Shown here piece by piece: positions 8,267 to 17,437 of a stretch of DNA of 64,000 nt. Source of the DNA: Candidatus Villigracilis propinquus (GTDB lineage Bacteria > Chloroflexota > Anaerolineae > Anaerolineales > Villigracilaceae). The DNA lies in NCBI GenBank assembly GCA_016714565.1, contig JADKDM010000023.1, positions 31,888 through 95,887 of the forward strand. Reading direction: 5' to 3'. The notes beneath the pieces are model-generated. The model made no database searches. It saw only the letters and a program-made list of their open reading frames with translations, and was not told the DNA's origin. Position numbers and translations under genes: made by a program. Within the stretch, counting starts at the first letter, position 1. Each line of letters begins with the position of its first letter.

Positions 8267-9298
8267 CTACCTTCCAAAATCCACGGCAATGTAATCCCCA
8301 AAGCCTCCACTTGAGTAGTATGCGTATCCAACGCCTATTTCTGTTGAGTTTGGATTCAAGATCGCGTCACGGTGAATCTGGTCGCTCATCCACCAGATCA
8401 TTGCCGCCTCTGGCCCGCCTCCACCGTAGATGATCTCTTCTGTGAACGTACCTGAATATCCCGAAGCAAGCACTCGTGAATAAGATGAAGAACCATTTGA
8501 ACCGGTGTGGCTGATGTTGTTATTGCAAGCCATGTCCCCTGCGTGGCCTTGCGCCGCTGCGCTGAGGACAGAATTAACTGCCAGAGCAGGCAGGCCAGCG
8601 TTTGCACGTTCTGAATTAATGAGGGATGCGATCTGGTTAACGTAACCGGCATTCTGGCTATAACCACAATACGCATTTCCACCGGATGTTCCGCCCGAGG
8701 ATGATTGTGTGGGACTCGCTCCTAAAGTAGTGGGGACAGTTGTGCTGCTTCCCACTACAACCTTCACCCAAAATGTCTTTTCAATTCCGATGAAGACATC
8801 ACTTCCTGTAACGGTATTCAATGTGAAGTAGCCTGTGTACGCGCCATTCGTGGCGGGAGCGGTCAACTCCACAGAGACTTGGACCTTGTCATTTGGAAGA
8901 GTGGCAGCTATCGGCGCGGAAAGAGGCGCGCTCATTTGGTCGCCCGCTGCGAACTTCAACGAATAATTGATCCACGGACAGGTGCCAGTGTTCTGGAATT
9001 CCCAGGTCTTCGTAAATTTCTCGCCAGCCTTTACTTGCGTATTGTCTTGAATGGTCACATCACGCAAAAGGACGGCGGTGTTCGTGCAGTTGGCTGGCGC
9101 GGTGATGGCGAGGGTTGGCGTTTCTGTGATCGCAAGCGTGGGAGTTAAAGTAAGTGGAACAAACCCCGCCTTCGTTGGCGCAAGTGTAGCCGTGACAAAA
9201 TTCGACGGCGTCGGTGTTTCCACATCATCCACCTGCACCGAGACGCAGGCAGATAAAAGAAATAGAAGAAGGAATGTGATTAGTATTTTATTTTTCAT
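8267..9298 (-). CDS. lipoprotein with NBR1-type Ig domain and CAP/SCP domain
   Basis: A 343-residue surface lipoprotein (lipobox LLSAC near residue 18). After a Thr/Pro-rich linker, residues of about 67-185 form an Ig-like domain of the NBR1 type (FTKTWEFQNTGTCPW motif). A second linker leads to a C-terminal CAP domain (about 215-343) with LINSERANAGLPAL, QGHAGDMA, ISHTGS and EIGVGYAY, the hallmarks of bacterial SCP-like proteins. Bacterial CAP proteins are secreted and mostly of unknown activity. The NBR1-type domain recurs in the protein at 19459, which suggests a common cell-surface module in this organism. Confidence 0.9.
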   Translation of the reverse strand: MKNKILITFLLLFLLSACVSVQVDDVETPTPSNFVTATLAPTKAGFVPLTLTPTLAITETPTLAITAPANCTNTAVLLRDVTIQDNTQVKAGEKFTKTWEFQNTGTCPWINYSLKFAAGDQMSAPLSAPIAATLPNDKVQVSVELTAPATNGAYTGYFTLNTVTGSDVFIGIEKTFWVKVVVGSSTTVPTTLGASPTQSSSGGTSGGNAYCGYSQNAGYVNQIASLINSERANAGLPALAVNSVLSAAAQGHAGDMACNNNISHTGSNGSSSYSRVLASGYSGTFTEEIIYGGGGPEAAMIWWMSDQIHRDAILNPNSTEIGVGYAYYSSGGFGDYIAVDFGR

Positions 9299-9303
9299 AG
9301 AGT

Positions 9304-9331
9304 GGTCTACGGTCTATCGTCCATCGTCTGG
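9304..9331. repeat. heptamer repeat array (GGTCTAC unit)
   Basis: GGTCTAC, GGTCTAT, CGTCCAT, CGTCTGG fill the 34-base gap between the CAP-domain gene start and the end of the methylase-like gene. Confidence 0.65.
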
Positions 9332-9332
9332 C

Positions 9333-11601
9333 TCAAAACATCATCAACTGTCCCTTGGATTCTTCGACGGGATCGCTGGCAACTTGTTCTTCAAATGTCT
9401 CGCGCGTCAAGATCGGGACCTCGAGCAGGCTGCGCAGCAAACGATATTTCACCAGCTTATGTTTTTTCAAACGCACCTTGAGCGATGGGTCGCGTTCCTG
9501 CTTGTAGGCTGCGAGTGCGGCGCGCCCGCCGGGGATGACGATGATGGTTTGCTCGTCGGCATGTTCCAGCGCACGGTTGAGCAAGGCGGATGCCAGCACA
9601 TTGAATTTTTTGACGACCCGTCCGTTATCTTTCCAGGTCACTACTTTATCATTTACAGATGATTGATAGTTAAGTCTTTTCCCGATTTTTTCGATCAGCC
9701 CAAAGATAATTTTCAAGTCTTCTCGCCGCGCGGATGCGATATCTTCGTCGCGCAGCTTCCAGCTTGCACCACTCTTCTCTGCATACGAATTCAGCACTGC
9801 GTAGATCAACCCCTTGGACGGAGTCAATCAACCCCGGAAAGCGCGGATACAGATCCTCTTCCACTTCCAAAAATATCGCGTTCGGATTCTTCTGCAAATA
9901 AGTGACCACAGCCATTTCCGCAAGGTCTGAAAGCGATTCTTCACTATCTGCTGGTCGAGTAGAGCGAGTGTTCTTCTCGCTCGTATCGAGACCCATTTTC
10001 ATATTCACCCCCCACATCCCCGTCTCCAAATTCTCGCCCGTCGAATAATGCATGAATCTTTCATCATCCTTCAAGGCTGATGAAAATAATCCATGGATCT
10101 TTCGCAAGGTTTCATCGAATTCAAGTTCAGGCTGCTTGAGCGCATTCGCTTCTTCCAAAGCGATCAGCCCCGCAGTGTGGATGTGTAAATAACTAGCGGG
10201 TTCACCGCGCGCGCATAAGTATTCATAAATGGATTTTTGCAAAACGTCTGCGTCTGTATTCGCAGGCTTCGGTTTTTGCGCGGTTTTCCAAATGACTTGC
10301 ACGGCATCATGTTCGGTTCGCAGCGCAACGCTTTCCAATTTGAATCCCGCCGTGTGCGCCGCCGTAAACGCCGAAGTAATAAAAGCCGGTTCGGGTTCGG
10401 GGATGAGGCAGAACATCGGCACGCCATCCGCGAGCAAACCATTCAAGTGACTGAAGATCGCGTGCAACGCTGTCGCGCTCCACGCCCAGTCATAACGCCT
10501 GCGCCGCAGCGCAACTTTGTACGGCTCCACCGCATCCTTGCCCCACAGCCAGCCAGCCCACAACGCAGAAAGAGTCCAAAACGCCTGGTTTGGGCGCGGC
10601 ACTGAGCCGATCACTGCGGCGATTGGAATTTCTTTTTTGACTTCATCCGCAAGCTGTTTGAGACGACCTTCATAGATGCAGATGCCGCCACTCTCTGGAA
10701 TTCTCTTTGGCCACGCTTCAAACGGGACAGGTGAGCCTGATGCGGCAAACAAGCCGACTCCACGCTCAAGCATCATCCACACGTTGTGCTCGCGGAATTG
10801 ATTCGGCGTGCTCAACTGCTTCGGTCTCGGCCTTTCGGAGGGATGCGCCCATAGCGTGTTGCCAGCGTCACAGGCCAGAAGGATGAGCGCCATCAGCGCG
10901 CGTTTTCGCTCGGGAGATAGGGTCAGGCTATCAAGGCGGTTGATGACTGTGGTCAACACATACAGCGGGCGTGGCAAATAATGCTGAATTGCCTCCTCCG
11001 CATAATTACGATCTTCATCTTTGAGCGAGACCACACGCTCAAAAGCGCGCGAACGGTGCAGCCCGTCTGTGGCTGCGATCCGTTTTGCGTGTTCCTTGTC
11101 TTCCTCCGTGGCGGAATGCTCGCCAGAGTCCCCGCACTGTGGGCATTCATAAATGCGTGCGTAGGGCGTGTCCTCTCCCTTGTGCCAGAGAAAAGCCTGC
11201 GCCTGAATTTGTTGGTTACATTTTTCGCATGTGGTGAAATACAGGGATTGAAGGTGTCCCGCGAGTCTTTCCTCCCCTTTTTTGACTGCCCCCAAATCTG
11301 CAAGTGCGGCGATGAATTCTGATTCTGGCGGCGGGTTGGCGAATATCTCCAGCAGAAAGCGGGTGACGGGGTTGTTGGCCGTGACGAGTACACGGTATCC
11401 GCTGCGCGCGGCTTCGAGGACGAGTCGCGGGGAGAATCCGAATGGGTCGAGCAACCAGCTGCCAGTTACGCCCTGAGCCGCGCCGAAGGGTTGATGCGAG
11501 AGCCAGGCGGAGATGACTCCCTCTTCAAGGGGAGGCAAAAATCGCGAGAGCGGTCCCGAATCCGCTGGTTTGAATCCCGGAATGTAAGGCTGGTGCTCCA
11601 T
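9333..11601 (-). pseudogene. methylase-like protein with zinc ribbon, frameshifted by a TCAA duplication
   Basis: A long minus-strand gene broken at 9824-9831. The upstream frame (from 11601) gives about 590 residues with a Rossmann-like motif LLDPFGFSPRLVLEAARSGY and a downstream NNPVTRFLL, which resembles the DPFxGSGT...NP pattern of DNA methylases, and a four-cysteine ribbon (CEKC...CPQC, about 125-157). The downstream frame continues without gap as LTPSKGLIYAVLNSYA and runs to 9333. Removing one TCAA of the tandem TCAATCAA restores a single protein of roughly 755 residues. The methylase assignment is weak: the catalytic [DN]PP[YF] motif was not found. Phase variation, decay and assembly error are all possible. 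Confidence 0.6.
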
Positions 11602-11707
11602 CTGAGGTAGATACGCATCCTATCATGGCGGGCAAAATTACCCTTGGCTCATTACAACATTGTCAATGGATTTCAAAAAATTGTATGTAAAATTGTACTC
11701 GAAAAGG

Positions 11708-11716
11708 TGATAGAAT
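11708..11716 (+). promoter_or_regulatory. extended -10 promoter of the receiver/GAF gene
   Basis: TGATAGAAT (TG extension plus TAGAAT) lies 21 bases before the ATG at 11738; AAGGA at about 11723 serves as ribosome site. Confidence 0.5.
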
Positions 11717-11737
11717 CTTGTTAAGGAAACAACACAC

Positions 11738-12889
11738 ATGGCATCCGGGGAACAAATACTTATCGTTGAGAGTGATCCAGATATCGCGGATTTGATCGGG
11801 AGGCAATCGCTTCAGCCGCTTGGCTACCAGGTGACTGTGGTGGGGGATGCGGCCTCTGCGCTCAAACGCGCGGTTCAGACTCCCCCGGACCTGATCCTCG
11901 CTAATTTAAATTTGCCTGGCTTGAGCGGGAAAGACCTGATCGCGGCGCTGAATTCCCAAGGCGTGAAGTCGCCTCTCATTATTATTGCAGAAAAAGGACA
12001 GGAGGCGGATGCCATTCAGGCGTTTCGGCTGGGCTCCAACGATGTAATGTTCTGGCCTCTGCGCGATGCTGAAGTAGTGTCCATTGTAGAGCGTGCCCTG
12101 CGTCAGACTCAGGAAACCCGCGAACGGCAAAAGCTCGACCGCCAGTTAAAAGCCGCGAACGATGAGCTGCAAAAGAGATTGCGCGATTTGATGAATATCC
12201 TCTCGATTGCAAAGGCTGTGGTTTCGATCACAGACCAGCGCGTGTTATTTGACCGAATTCTCGAAAGCGCCCAGCAATTGGCCGAAGCGGATATGTGCTG
12301 GCTGATGCTGCGCGATGAAAAGACCAAAACGTATTTGCTGCGCGCGCAGCGAAACCTGCCTGAAGCATGGGCCAAGAAAATGAACCAGCCCGTGGATGAC
12401 GGCATCAGCTCGCTGGTGGCGCTTTCAGGCGAAAGTTTGCTGATGAACGGATCGCCCTTGCAGAAGTTTAAACTGGCTTCGTTGGGCAAGGCGGCAGGAG
12501 TCATTCCGATCAAGATCCAAAATGAAGTGATCGGCCTGTTGATCGTGGCTCGCAAGAATGATCGTGAGTTCTCCCGCGATGCCCAGACCATGCTCGAAGC
12601 CATGGCAGATTACGCGTCCATTTCGCTGGTGAATGCGCGCTTATTCCGCGCCCTCGAGCAGACTGCTGAAAATGCGCGCGCGGGTGAGAAACACCGCCAT
12701 GCCGCGCTTGAGTCCATTCGTGAGGCAATACAGGGGGAGGTGCAGGCGGCAACGTATCCGTTGCATCTGGTGTTAACTGAGATGCCCGGCGCCCTGAACG
12801 CTGAACAGAAAAAAGCGCTTGAGTCTGTTCAAACTGCATTGCAACGCCTTTCCCGTTCCTCTGAAAAGACAGTAGTCCCATCAAAATAA
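11738..12889 (+). CDS. degenerate receiver plus GAF signalling protein
   Basis: A 383-residue cytoplasmic protein. Residues 1-125 have the fold pattern of a response-regulator receiver, but the phosphoacceptor position is Asn56 (ILANLNLPG) and the conserved Lys is replaced by Trp106 (FWP), so ordinary phosphorylation is unlikely. A coiled coil (about 120-160) leads to a GAF domain (about 165-310) and a C-terminal helical segment (about 315-375) that resembles a kinase dimerisation helix without a usable His motif. It is followed 18 bases later by a histidine kinase whose own N-terminal receiver is also degenerate. The two probably act together as a sensory pair; the ligand is unknown. Confidence 0.82.
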   Translation: MASGEQILIVESDPDIADLIGRQSLQPLGYQVTVVGDAASALKRAVQTPPDLILANLNLPGLSGKDLIAALNSQGVKSPLIIIAEKGQEADAIQAFRLGSNDVMFWPLRDAEVVSIVERALRQTQETRERQKLDRQLKAANDELQKRLRDLMNILSIAKAVVSITDQRVLFDRILESAQQLAEADMCWLMLRDEKTKTYLLRAQRNLPEAWAKKMNQPVDDGISSLVALSGESLLMNGSPLQKFKLASLGKAAGVIPIKIQNEVIGLLIVARKNDREFSRDAQTMLEAMADYASISLVNARLFRALEQTAENARAGEKHRHAALESIREAIQGEVQAATYPLHLVLTEMPGALNAEQKKALESVQTALQRLSRSSEKTVVPSK

Positions 12890-12907
12890 ACGAGCACCTT
12901 TGACCTC

Positions 12908-14356
12908 ATGCCAAATCAGGATCTTATTCTACTTGCCCTAAACTCATCGCCAATTTTAGATTTGATGCAGCGGGCATTGCATGCTGCCGGGTATGAAGTG
13001 GCGGTTGCGCATGATCGATCCGGGTTGAATAAATCCATGCAGGAGGCCATCCCTGCGTTGATGATCATTGGAGAGACGTTTGCCGAGCAGGATGGTTTTG
13101 CCATTTCAAGCGAAATGCTGGAACGTTTTCCCACGCTTCCGATCATTTTTTATGCGGATAAGGATACGACAGGCTTTGCCAAGTCTGTGCTTAAGAACGG
13201 GTTGAGCGGGTATCTCTATCCGCCGCTGCAAATGGCGGATATTGTGGAGGAAGTTCAGAAAAGCCTTGCGCGTGCAAGGAGATTGGGGGATTGGCTGCGC
13301 CGCGAAGTGAGACGAACCACATCGTCACTGGCGGAAAAAGCGAAAATATCTGAAGCAGAACGAACCAAGCTGGAAGCGATCATTTCCAATATTCAGGACG
13401 GCGTGGTGGTGATGGATGAGCATCAGCGCGTTCTGTTGGTCAACCGCGCAGTACGTGACATATTCAACCTCGGCGAGGCGGAAGTGAATGGCCGTTCATT
13501 CGGAGATATTATTTCGAACGCGGATATGGTTGCCCTGTTATCCCGATCAAGTGAAGGCCCATTGAAATATCACGAGATCAATTTTGACGATGGCCGGGTG
13601 TTCAACGCCCAATTTACCCCGATCCCGAAAATAGGCGCGGCCGTGACCATGCAGGATATTTCCTACCTGAAAGAATTGGACCGCCTGAAAAGCGATTTTA
13701 TCCATACCGTTTCACATGACCTTCGCTCGCCGCTGACTGCCGTACTTGGATATACGGAATTGGTCGAACGCACAGGACCGTTAAACCAAAATCAGCAGGA
13801 ATTTTTACATCGCTTGCAGGGAAGTGTTCAACATATCACGAACTTGATCAACGATCTGTTGGATCTGGGCCGGCTCGAAGCAGGCTTTGATACGCGCCGT
13901 GAGATGATCCAGCTTGATGGTGTGCTTAAATATACGCTGGACATGTTCGACTCGCAGGTTAAGAAAAAGTCCATTGACCTTGCGGTGGATATTTCCCCCA
14001 ACATTATGCCACTGCGCGCAAACCCGATTCGTATTCGCCAGATGCTGGATAACCTTGTTGGGAATGCCATAAAGTACACGCCAAATGGCGGCCATATTCT
14101 TGTCAGCGTTTCCATGCAGGATAAGCAGATCGTCTTTAAGGTGCATGATACCGGTCCCGGCATCAGCCAGGAAGAACAAAGCCGTGTCTTTGAAAAATTC
14201 TATCGCGCCACCAATGCTCCTGATGGTGTAACAGGTTCCGGTCTGGGGCTGGCTATTGTCAAGTCCATTGTGGATAGCCATCAAGGGCGGGTATGGGTCG
14301 AGTCAACACTTGGGACGGGTTCCACGTTTGTGGTTTTGCTTCCGGCGCATGAATAA
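12908..14356 (+). CDS. PAS-containing histidine kinase with degenerate N-terminal receiver
   Basis: A 482-residue soluble kinase. Residues 1-120 have a receiver-like pattern without the phosphoacceptor Asp (Gly near residue 55). A coiled coil is followed by a PAS domain (about 150-255), a HisKA domain with the phospho-His motif VSHDLRSPLT (His270) and a HATPase domain (about 375-480) with NAIKYTPNGG, DTGPGI and GSGLGLAIVKSI. No membrane segment is present, so it should sense a cytoplasmic signal. It is transcribed with the receiver/GAF gene before it; a terminator lies 35 bases downstream. Confidence 0.9.
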   Translation: MPNQDLILLALNSSPILDLMQRALHAAGYEVAVAHDRSGLNKSMQEAIPALMIIGETFAEQDGFAISSEMLERFPTLPIIFYADKDTTGFAKSVLKNGLSGYLYPPLQMADIVEEVQKSLARARRLGDWLRREVRRTTSSLAEKAKISEAERTKLEAIISNIQDGVVVMDEHQRVLLVNRAVRDIFNLGEAEVNGRSFGDIISNADMVALLSRSSEGPLKYHEINFDDGRVFNAQFTPIPKIGAAVTMQDISYLKELDRLKSDFIHTVSHDLRSPLTAVLGYTELVERTGPLNQNQQEFLHRLQGSVQHITNLINDLLDLGRLEAGFDTRREMIQLDGVLKYTLDMFDSQVKKKSIDLAVDISPNIMPLRANPIRIRQMLDNLVGNAIKYTPNGGHILVSVSMQDKQIVFKVHDTGPGISQEEQSRVFEKFYRATNAPDGVTGSGLGLAIVKSIVDSHQGRVWVESTLGTGSTFVVLLPAHE

Positions 14357-14390
14357 TTTTTTCCTCTCCAGGTTGTAATTCATTTCGCTG

Positions 14391-14422
14391 AACCGCAACA
14401 TGAATGTTGCGGTTCTTTGTTT
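14391..14422 (+). terminator. terminator after the kinase operon
   Basis: Perfect 11-base arms AACCGCAACAT and ATGTTGCGGTT with a 2-base loop, then a T-rich tail. Confidence 0.75.
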
Positions 14423-14598
14423 ATTAAATGATGTTGCCGCCGAGGGTGAACTCGGCGGCAACTTTCGCCAAAGGAGGAGACAGGGAGGAGATTATTGAGG
14501 TGTCTTAGTTCCGTCTCCGCATTTATATTAATCGATTACATTTTTTTAGGCTATCGTCAAATGTCACCGATTGAATGTGATAATATTCACAAATAAAA

Positions 14599-15012
14599 CT
14601 ATTCTTTCAAGAAGGCTCTTGCCAGTGAAATGGCCTCCTCCAAAGTTGAGTAGCTTTTTGTGATGATCGCAGGGTCGGGGTTGCCGGTGATCATTTTTGA
14701 AACCCTGCGTCCCTGTTCGTGAATGCAGAGTACCGGCTTGCCGATGCCCAGGGCGTACGCAATCTCATATCCCACTCCGTGGGACGGCACACTCACTTCA
14801 GCGATCAGCACATCGCAATTTTTTATCCAATTCACATCACGTTCATAGACATATTGCGAAGTGAGTTCCCGTTCATTTTCCATCACTTCCGATTGCGCCA
14901 GATGCGAGGTGGGAATCTCATGTCCGTCTGCTGTGAGTGCGGCGACGATCTGCTGGTAGGCAGACTCCAATTCGCGCCCGCCGGTAATGGAACAGGCAAA
15001 ATAGATGTTCAT
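14599..15012 (-). CDS. DNPH1/Rcl-like nucleotide N-glycosidase
   Basis: A 137-residue protein of the nucleoside 2-deoxyribosyltransferase-like superfamily. FACSITGGRE near the N-terminus, the YERDVNWIKNCDVLIAEVS segment and SHGVGYEIAYALG match DNPH1 (Rcl), which cleaves the N-glycosidic bond of deoxynucleoside 5'-monophosphates and is known to remove modified dNMPs from the pool. Deoxyribosyltransferase activity is the alternative. Its ATG overlaps the stop of the membrane protein gene by 4 bases, so it is the last gene of the DUF3467/translin operon. Confidence 0.85.
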   Translation of the reverse strand: MNIYFACSITGGRELESAYQQIVAALTADGHEIPTSHLAQSEVMENERELTSQYVYERDVNWIKNCDVLIAEVSVPSHGVGYEIAYALGIGKPVLCIHEQGRRVSKMITGNPDPAIITKSYSTLEEAISLARAFLKE

Positions 15013-15638
15013 TTGTCTTTATTCGGGAGGCGTGAGAGGATGGAAGTATCACGTTTTTTCTGCGTCGAGGTTGTGTTCGTGGTTGTCTGCCCTGTCCGCA
15101 TACTTTCAAGTTCCGAGCTAAAGCGCATCCAGTCATTGACGAGGATCACAAAATGCGGGGTTTTATCCTTGAAGAAGAGGGGTGAAAGGAAAAGCCGCAA
15201 AGATGACTGCGACATTGGAAATGCATTCAGCTCCAGCACGATCACGGTCATTCGCGCAATGGGTTCGATGATCTCCGCCTGCCATTTGGAAACGCTTTTG
15301 GGCGGGAAGAGCGAGCCCATATTCGCAGACGATGTGCGCCGCAATCTTTTGTAGGAAATGTTCAGCCGCAGGAAGGGGGTTGACAGCCGCAGGTGATCGC
15401 TAAATGGCTGGACGTAGGCACTGTTGCGAAGGATCAATAATAACAGACCGAGAAAAATATTCAAGCCGCCAATGCTTGCAATGGCAAGCCAGCGCCATTG
15501 CTCAAGCCCCCAGCTGTAAATTCCATAGGCCAGCAAAAGCATGAACACCCCAAGCGTGAGGATCGCCGGATACCAGCGATTGATCATGTGGGTGTAGATG
15601 ACGAGAGGATAACGACGTCCGCTTTTTTCCTTTGCCAT
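15009..15638 (-). CDS. membrane protein of unknown function in the translin operon
   Basis: A 209-residue protein with two hydrophobic segments (about 22-42 and 48-70) and a C-terminal soluble part rich in beta-strand pattern, which could resemble a bacterial PH domain; this is uncertain. The last 30 residues are polar and Thr/Lys-rich. It starts one base after the translin-like gene ends and overlaps the DNPH1-like gene by 4 bases, so translation of all three is probably coupled. No family is recognised. Confidence 0.75.
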   Translation of the reverse strand: MAKEKSGRRYPLVIYTHMINRWYPAILTLGVFMLLLAYGIYSWGLEQWRWLAIASIGGLNIFLGLLLLILRNSAYVQPFSDHLRLSTPFLRLNISYKRLRRTSSANMGSLFPPKSVSKWQAEIIEPIARMTVIVLELNAFPMSQSSLRLFLSPLFFKDKTPHFVILVNDWMRFSSELESMRTGQTTTNTTSTQKKRDTSILSRLPNKDK

Positions 15639-15639
15639 G

Positions 15640-16311
15640 TTACGAATCCTTTTCGCTTCCTGCTGGACCCTTGGCCTGGTCGCCGTTTAATTGGACAATT
15701 AACTTCCCGATGGCTTGTTCCAAATGCTCGCCGCGCAGGCTAAAGGTGATGTCACCGCGTGTCTTTTCGATGATGCCGCGTGCGAGATCCGTCTGGCGGC
15801 GCAGGCCGTTGGTGATGGCATCGGGATAATCCACGGTGACTAGGACGGAGTAGATCTCGTCCATGTAGCCGAGCAGACGTTCCACTTCGGGGGAATAGCC
15901 GTGGCGGAGAATATCCATCACGCGGCGGCGCAATTCGCCGACGACTTCTGCCAACCCGTTGAGATATGTTGCAGGTTCAACGACCAGCTCTTCGGGAGTC
16001 TGAAGCGGTTCGTTCCGAATTAAGGCGCAGGTGACGTTCGCTTCGACAAATTCCTTTAATGAATCCTGTGTGTAGCCTGCGTAGAATAAATCCGGATAGG
16101 TTGCCAGAGAGTCGCGCAGCGTATCTGCAAGTTTGCGGGCTTCCAGCAGGTGCGTATTCATCGTGTCCGTTTCATCGCGGTGGACGGCGCGGATGGCGAG
16201 GGAGCAGGCGCGGGTAAGCTGGCGCGCCTGGGCGAGGGCGTTGTCGCGTGCGGCGGTGCGGGCGTCAAAATTTTTGCGGATCTGTTCGGAAATTTTTTCG
16301 AGCTTATGCAT
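15640..16311 (-). CDS. translin family protein
   Basis: A 223-residue all-helical protein of the translin/TRAX family, which bind RNA and single-stranded DNA as octameric barrels; TRAX subunits are metal-dependent RNases. The family's two signature segments are clear: KEFVEANVT at residues 86-94, with the E-x-x-E pair (Glu87, Glu90) that corresponds to catalytic acids in TRAX, and DYPDAIT...RRQTDLARGIIEKTRGD at 161-187. The polar C-terminal tail is probably disordered. The start lies 2 bases after the DUF3467 stop. Translins are best known from eukaryotes and archaea; bacterial copies are much less studied. RNase activity is an inference. Confidence 0.85.
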   Translation of the reverse strand: MHKLEKISEQIRKNFDARTAARDNALAQARQLTRACSLAIRAVHRDETDTMNTHLLEARKLADTLRDSLATYPDLFYAGYTQDSLKEFVEANVTCALIRNEPLQTPEELVVEPATYLNGLAEVVGELRRRVMDILRHGYSPEVERLLGYMDEIYSVLVTVDYPDAITNGLRRQTDLARGIIEKTRGDITFSLRGEHLEQAIGKLIVQLNGDQAKGPAGSEKDS

Positions 16312-16313
16312 GG

Positions 16314-16661
16314 TTACTCTTTGGGTGGTTCGGGCGGCTGTTGGAATGGACGGAAGAGATTGTCGGCGAGGGTGGAGTTGGTGGGGATGTGGATCTCTCC
16401 GAATGCGCTTTCGTAGCGGGCGATGTTCTCGGTGAGGGCGCGCACCAAAAGTTTTGCACTTAGCGGGGTCATTACCACCCGCGAGCGGATCTTTGCGCGC
16501 GGTTCGCCGGGCAGAAGATGTGCAAAGTCTATGACGATGTCTGACGGCGAGTGGGCGATACGTGCAAGGTTGGCGTAGACGAGTTCAAGGTCGGCGGGGA
16601 GTTCGAGCACGGGACCGGTTGGTTTGGGTGGGATTTGAGGTGGAGTTTGAGGTGTGGTCAT
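16314..16661 (-). CDS. DUF3467 family protein
   Basis: A 115-residue protein with a proline-rich N-terminus (to about residue 20) and the DUF3467 core: LPADLELVYANLARIAHSPS, VIDFAHLLPGEP and MTPLSAKLLVRALTENIARYE. The family is small, bacterial and functionally uncharacterised. The ATG at 16661 is chosen because AGGAAAG precedes it; an upstream in-frame ATG would add 11 residues coded by the edge of the ssb terminator region. First gene of the four-gene operon with translin, a membrane protein and DNPH1-like enzyme. Confidence 0.85.
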   Translation of the reverse strand: MTTPQTPPQIPPKPTGPVLELPADLELVYANLARIAHSPSDIVIDFAHLLPGEPRAKIRSRVVMTPLSAKLLVRALTENIARYESAFGEIHIPTNSTLADNLFRPFQQPPEPPKE

Positions 16662-16692
16662 GATCTTTCCTGCTATATACCGCGTGATAAGC

Positions 16693-16738
16693 AAACAGGT
16701 CTAACAAGCCCGCGGTGGATTTGTTAGACCTGTTTCAT
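16693..16738 (-). terminator. terminator after ssb
   Basis: Perfect 15-base arms AAACAGGTCTAACAA and TTGTTAGACCTGTTT around a 13-base loop. The A/T-rich ends make it usable in either direction; ssb is the gene it ends. Confidence 0.75.
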
Positions 16739-16748
16739 TTTGAGTTGA

Positions 16749-17180
16749 CTAGAATGGAATGTCGTCTTCGGGGGGAAGCTCGGCCATTTCCATGCCGCCG
16801 CCACCTGCCACAGGCCCGCCATCAACATCGTTACGTGAAGAGAGGAAACGAACGGTGGAGGCTGTGACTTCAAAAGACGAGCCGACGGATCCATCTTGTT
16901 TCGTCCACACTTTTGGGCCGCCCGTGTTGGGGTCTGCGCTCATGCGGCCATCCACGAGAACTTGCTGGCCTTTCTTGAGATATTGATTGCAGATCTCGGC
17001 CTGTTTGCCCCATGCTGTGACGCGGAACCAGATGGTCTTTTTGACTTTCTCACCGTTGGCATTGGTGTAGGATTCGTTAACCGCAACAGAAAAGCTCGTA
17101 ACGGCCTGGCCTGATGGCGTATAGCGCATTTCAGGGTCGCGCCCCAAGTTGCCAGTGATGATGATCTTTTGATAGCTCAT
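16749..17180 (-). CDS. ssb: single-stranded DNA-binding protein
   Basis: A 143-residue SSB. The N-terminal OB fold (about 1-108) begins SYQKIIITGNLGRDPEMRY and includes the aromatic WFRVTAWGKQAE segment that binds ssDNA. A glycine-rich linker leads to the acidic tip DDIPF, the docking site for replication and repair partners. GGAGGAAC lies before the ATG. It is separated from the DUF3467 operon by a strong hairpin, but some readthrough could link SSB to the nucleic-acid-related genes that follow. Confidence 0.96.
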   Translation of the reverse strand: MSYQKIIITGNLGRDPEMRYTPSGQAVTSFSVAVNESYTNANGEKVKKTIWFRVTAWGKQAEICNQYLKKGQQVLVDGRMSADPNTGGPKVWTKQDGSVGSSFEVTASTVRFLSSRNDVDGGPVAGGGGMEMAELPPEDDIPF

Positions 17181-17206
17181 TGTTCCTCCGGGTGTATGTG
17201 TATGAT

Positions 17207-17437
17207 TTAGGCTGAATATGAATTAACCCATGGAGTTTCCTCAGGGTTTACTTCCGCAATTTTATCAGCAAGTGTGCAGGCGGGGCTATAGCGAGGTAAT
17301 TCCGCAAGTGAATTTACTTCTTGTTGAAGCAGAATTACTTTATCTTTCCCCGTTGACTTTGCAAGCTGCTTTTTAATACTTTCCTTTTGCAGCCCAGGAT
17401 GTATTGATTTTCTGTTATTTGAAGCTTGTTTTTTCAT
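17207..17437 (-). CDS. small protein of unknown function
   Basis: A possible 76-residue protein, lysine-rich in its first half and acidic near the end. The ATG at 17437 is preferred over an in-frame start at 17578 because the extra segment crosses a CCCGCCG/CGGCGGG hairpin at 17466-17484 and overlaps the region upstream of the plus-strand gene. No good ribosome site is visible. The tail contains ACTLADKIAEVNPEETPW, which looks like real protein sequence. No family recognised; it might also be non-coding. Confidence 0.45.
   Translation of the reverse strand: MKKQASNNRKSIHPGLQKESIKKQLAKSTGKDKVILLQQEVNSLAELPRYSPACTLADKIAEVNPEETPWVNSYSA

Noticed and set aside
9333..11601. Two independent genes instead of one broken gene
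   Set aside because: The downstream frame continues the protein at exactly the point where the upstream frame turns to low-quality sequence, and the TCAA duplication explains the shift.
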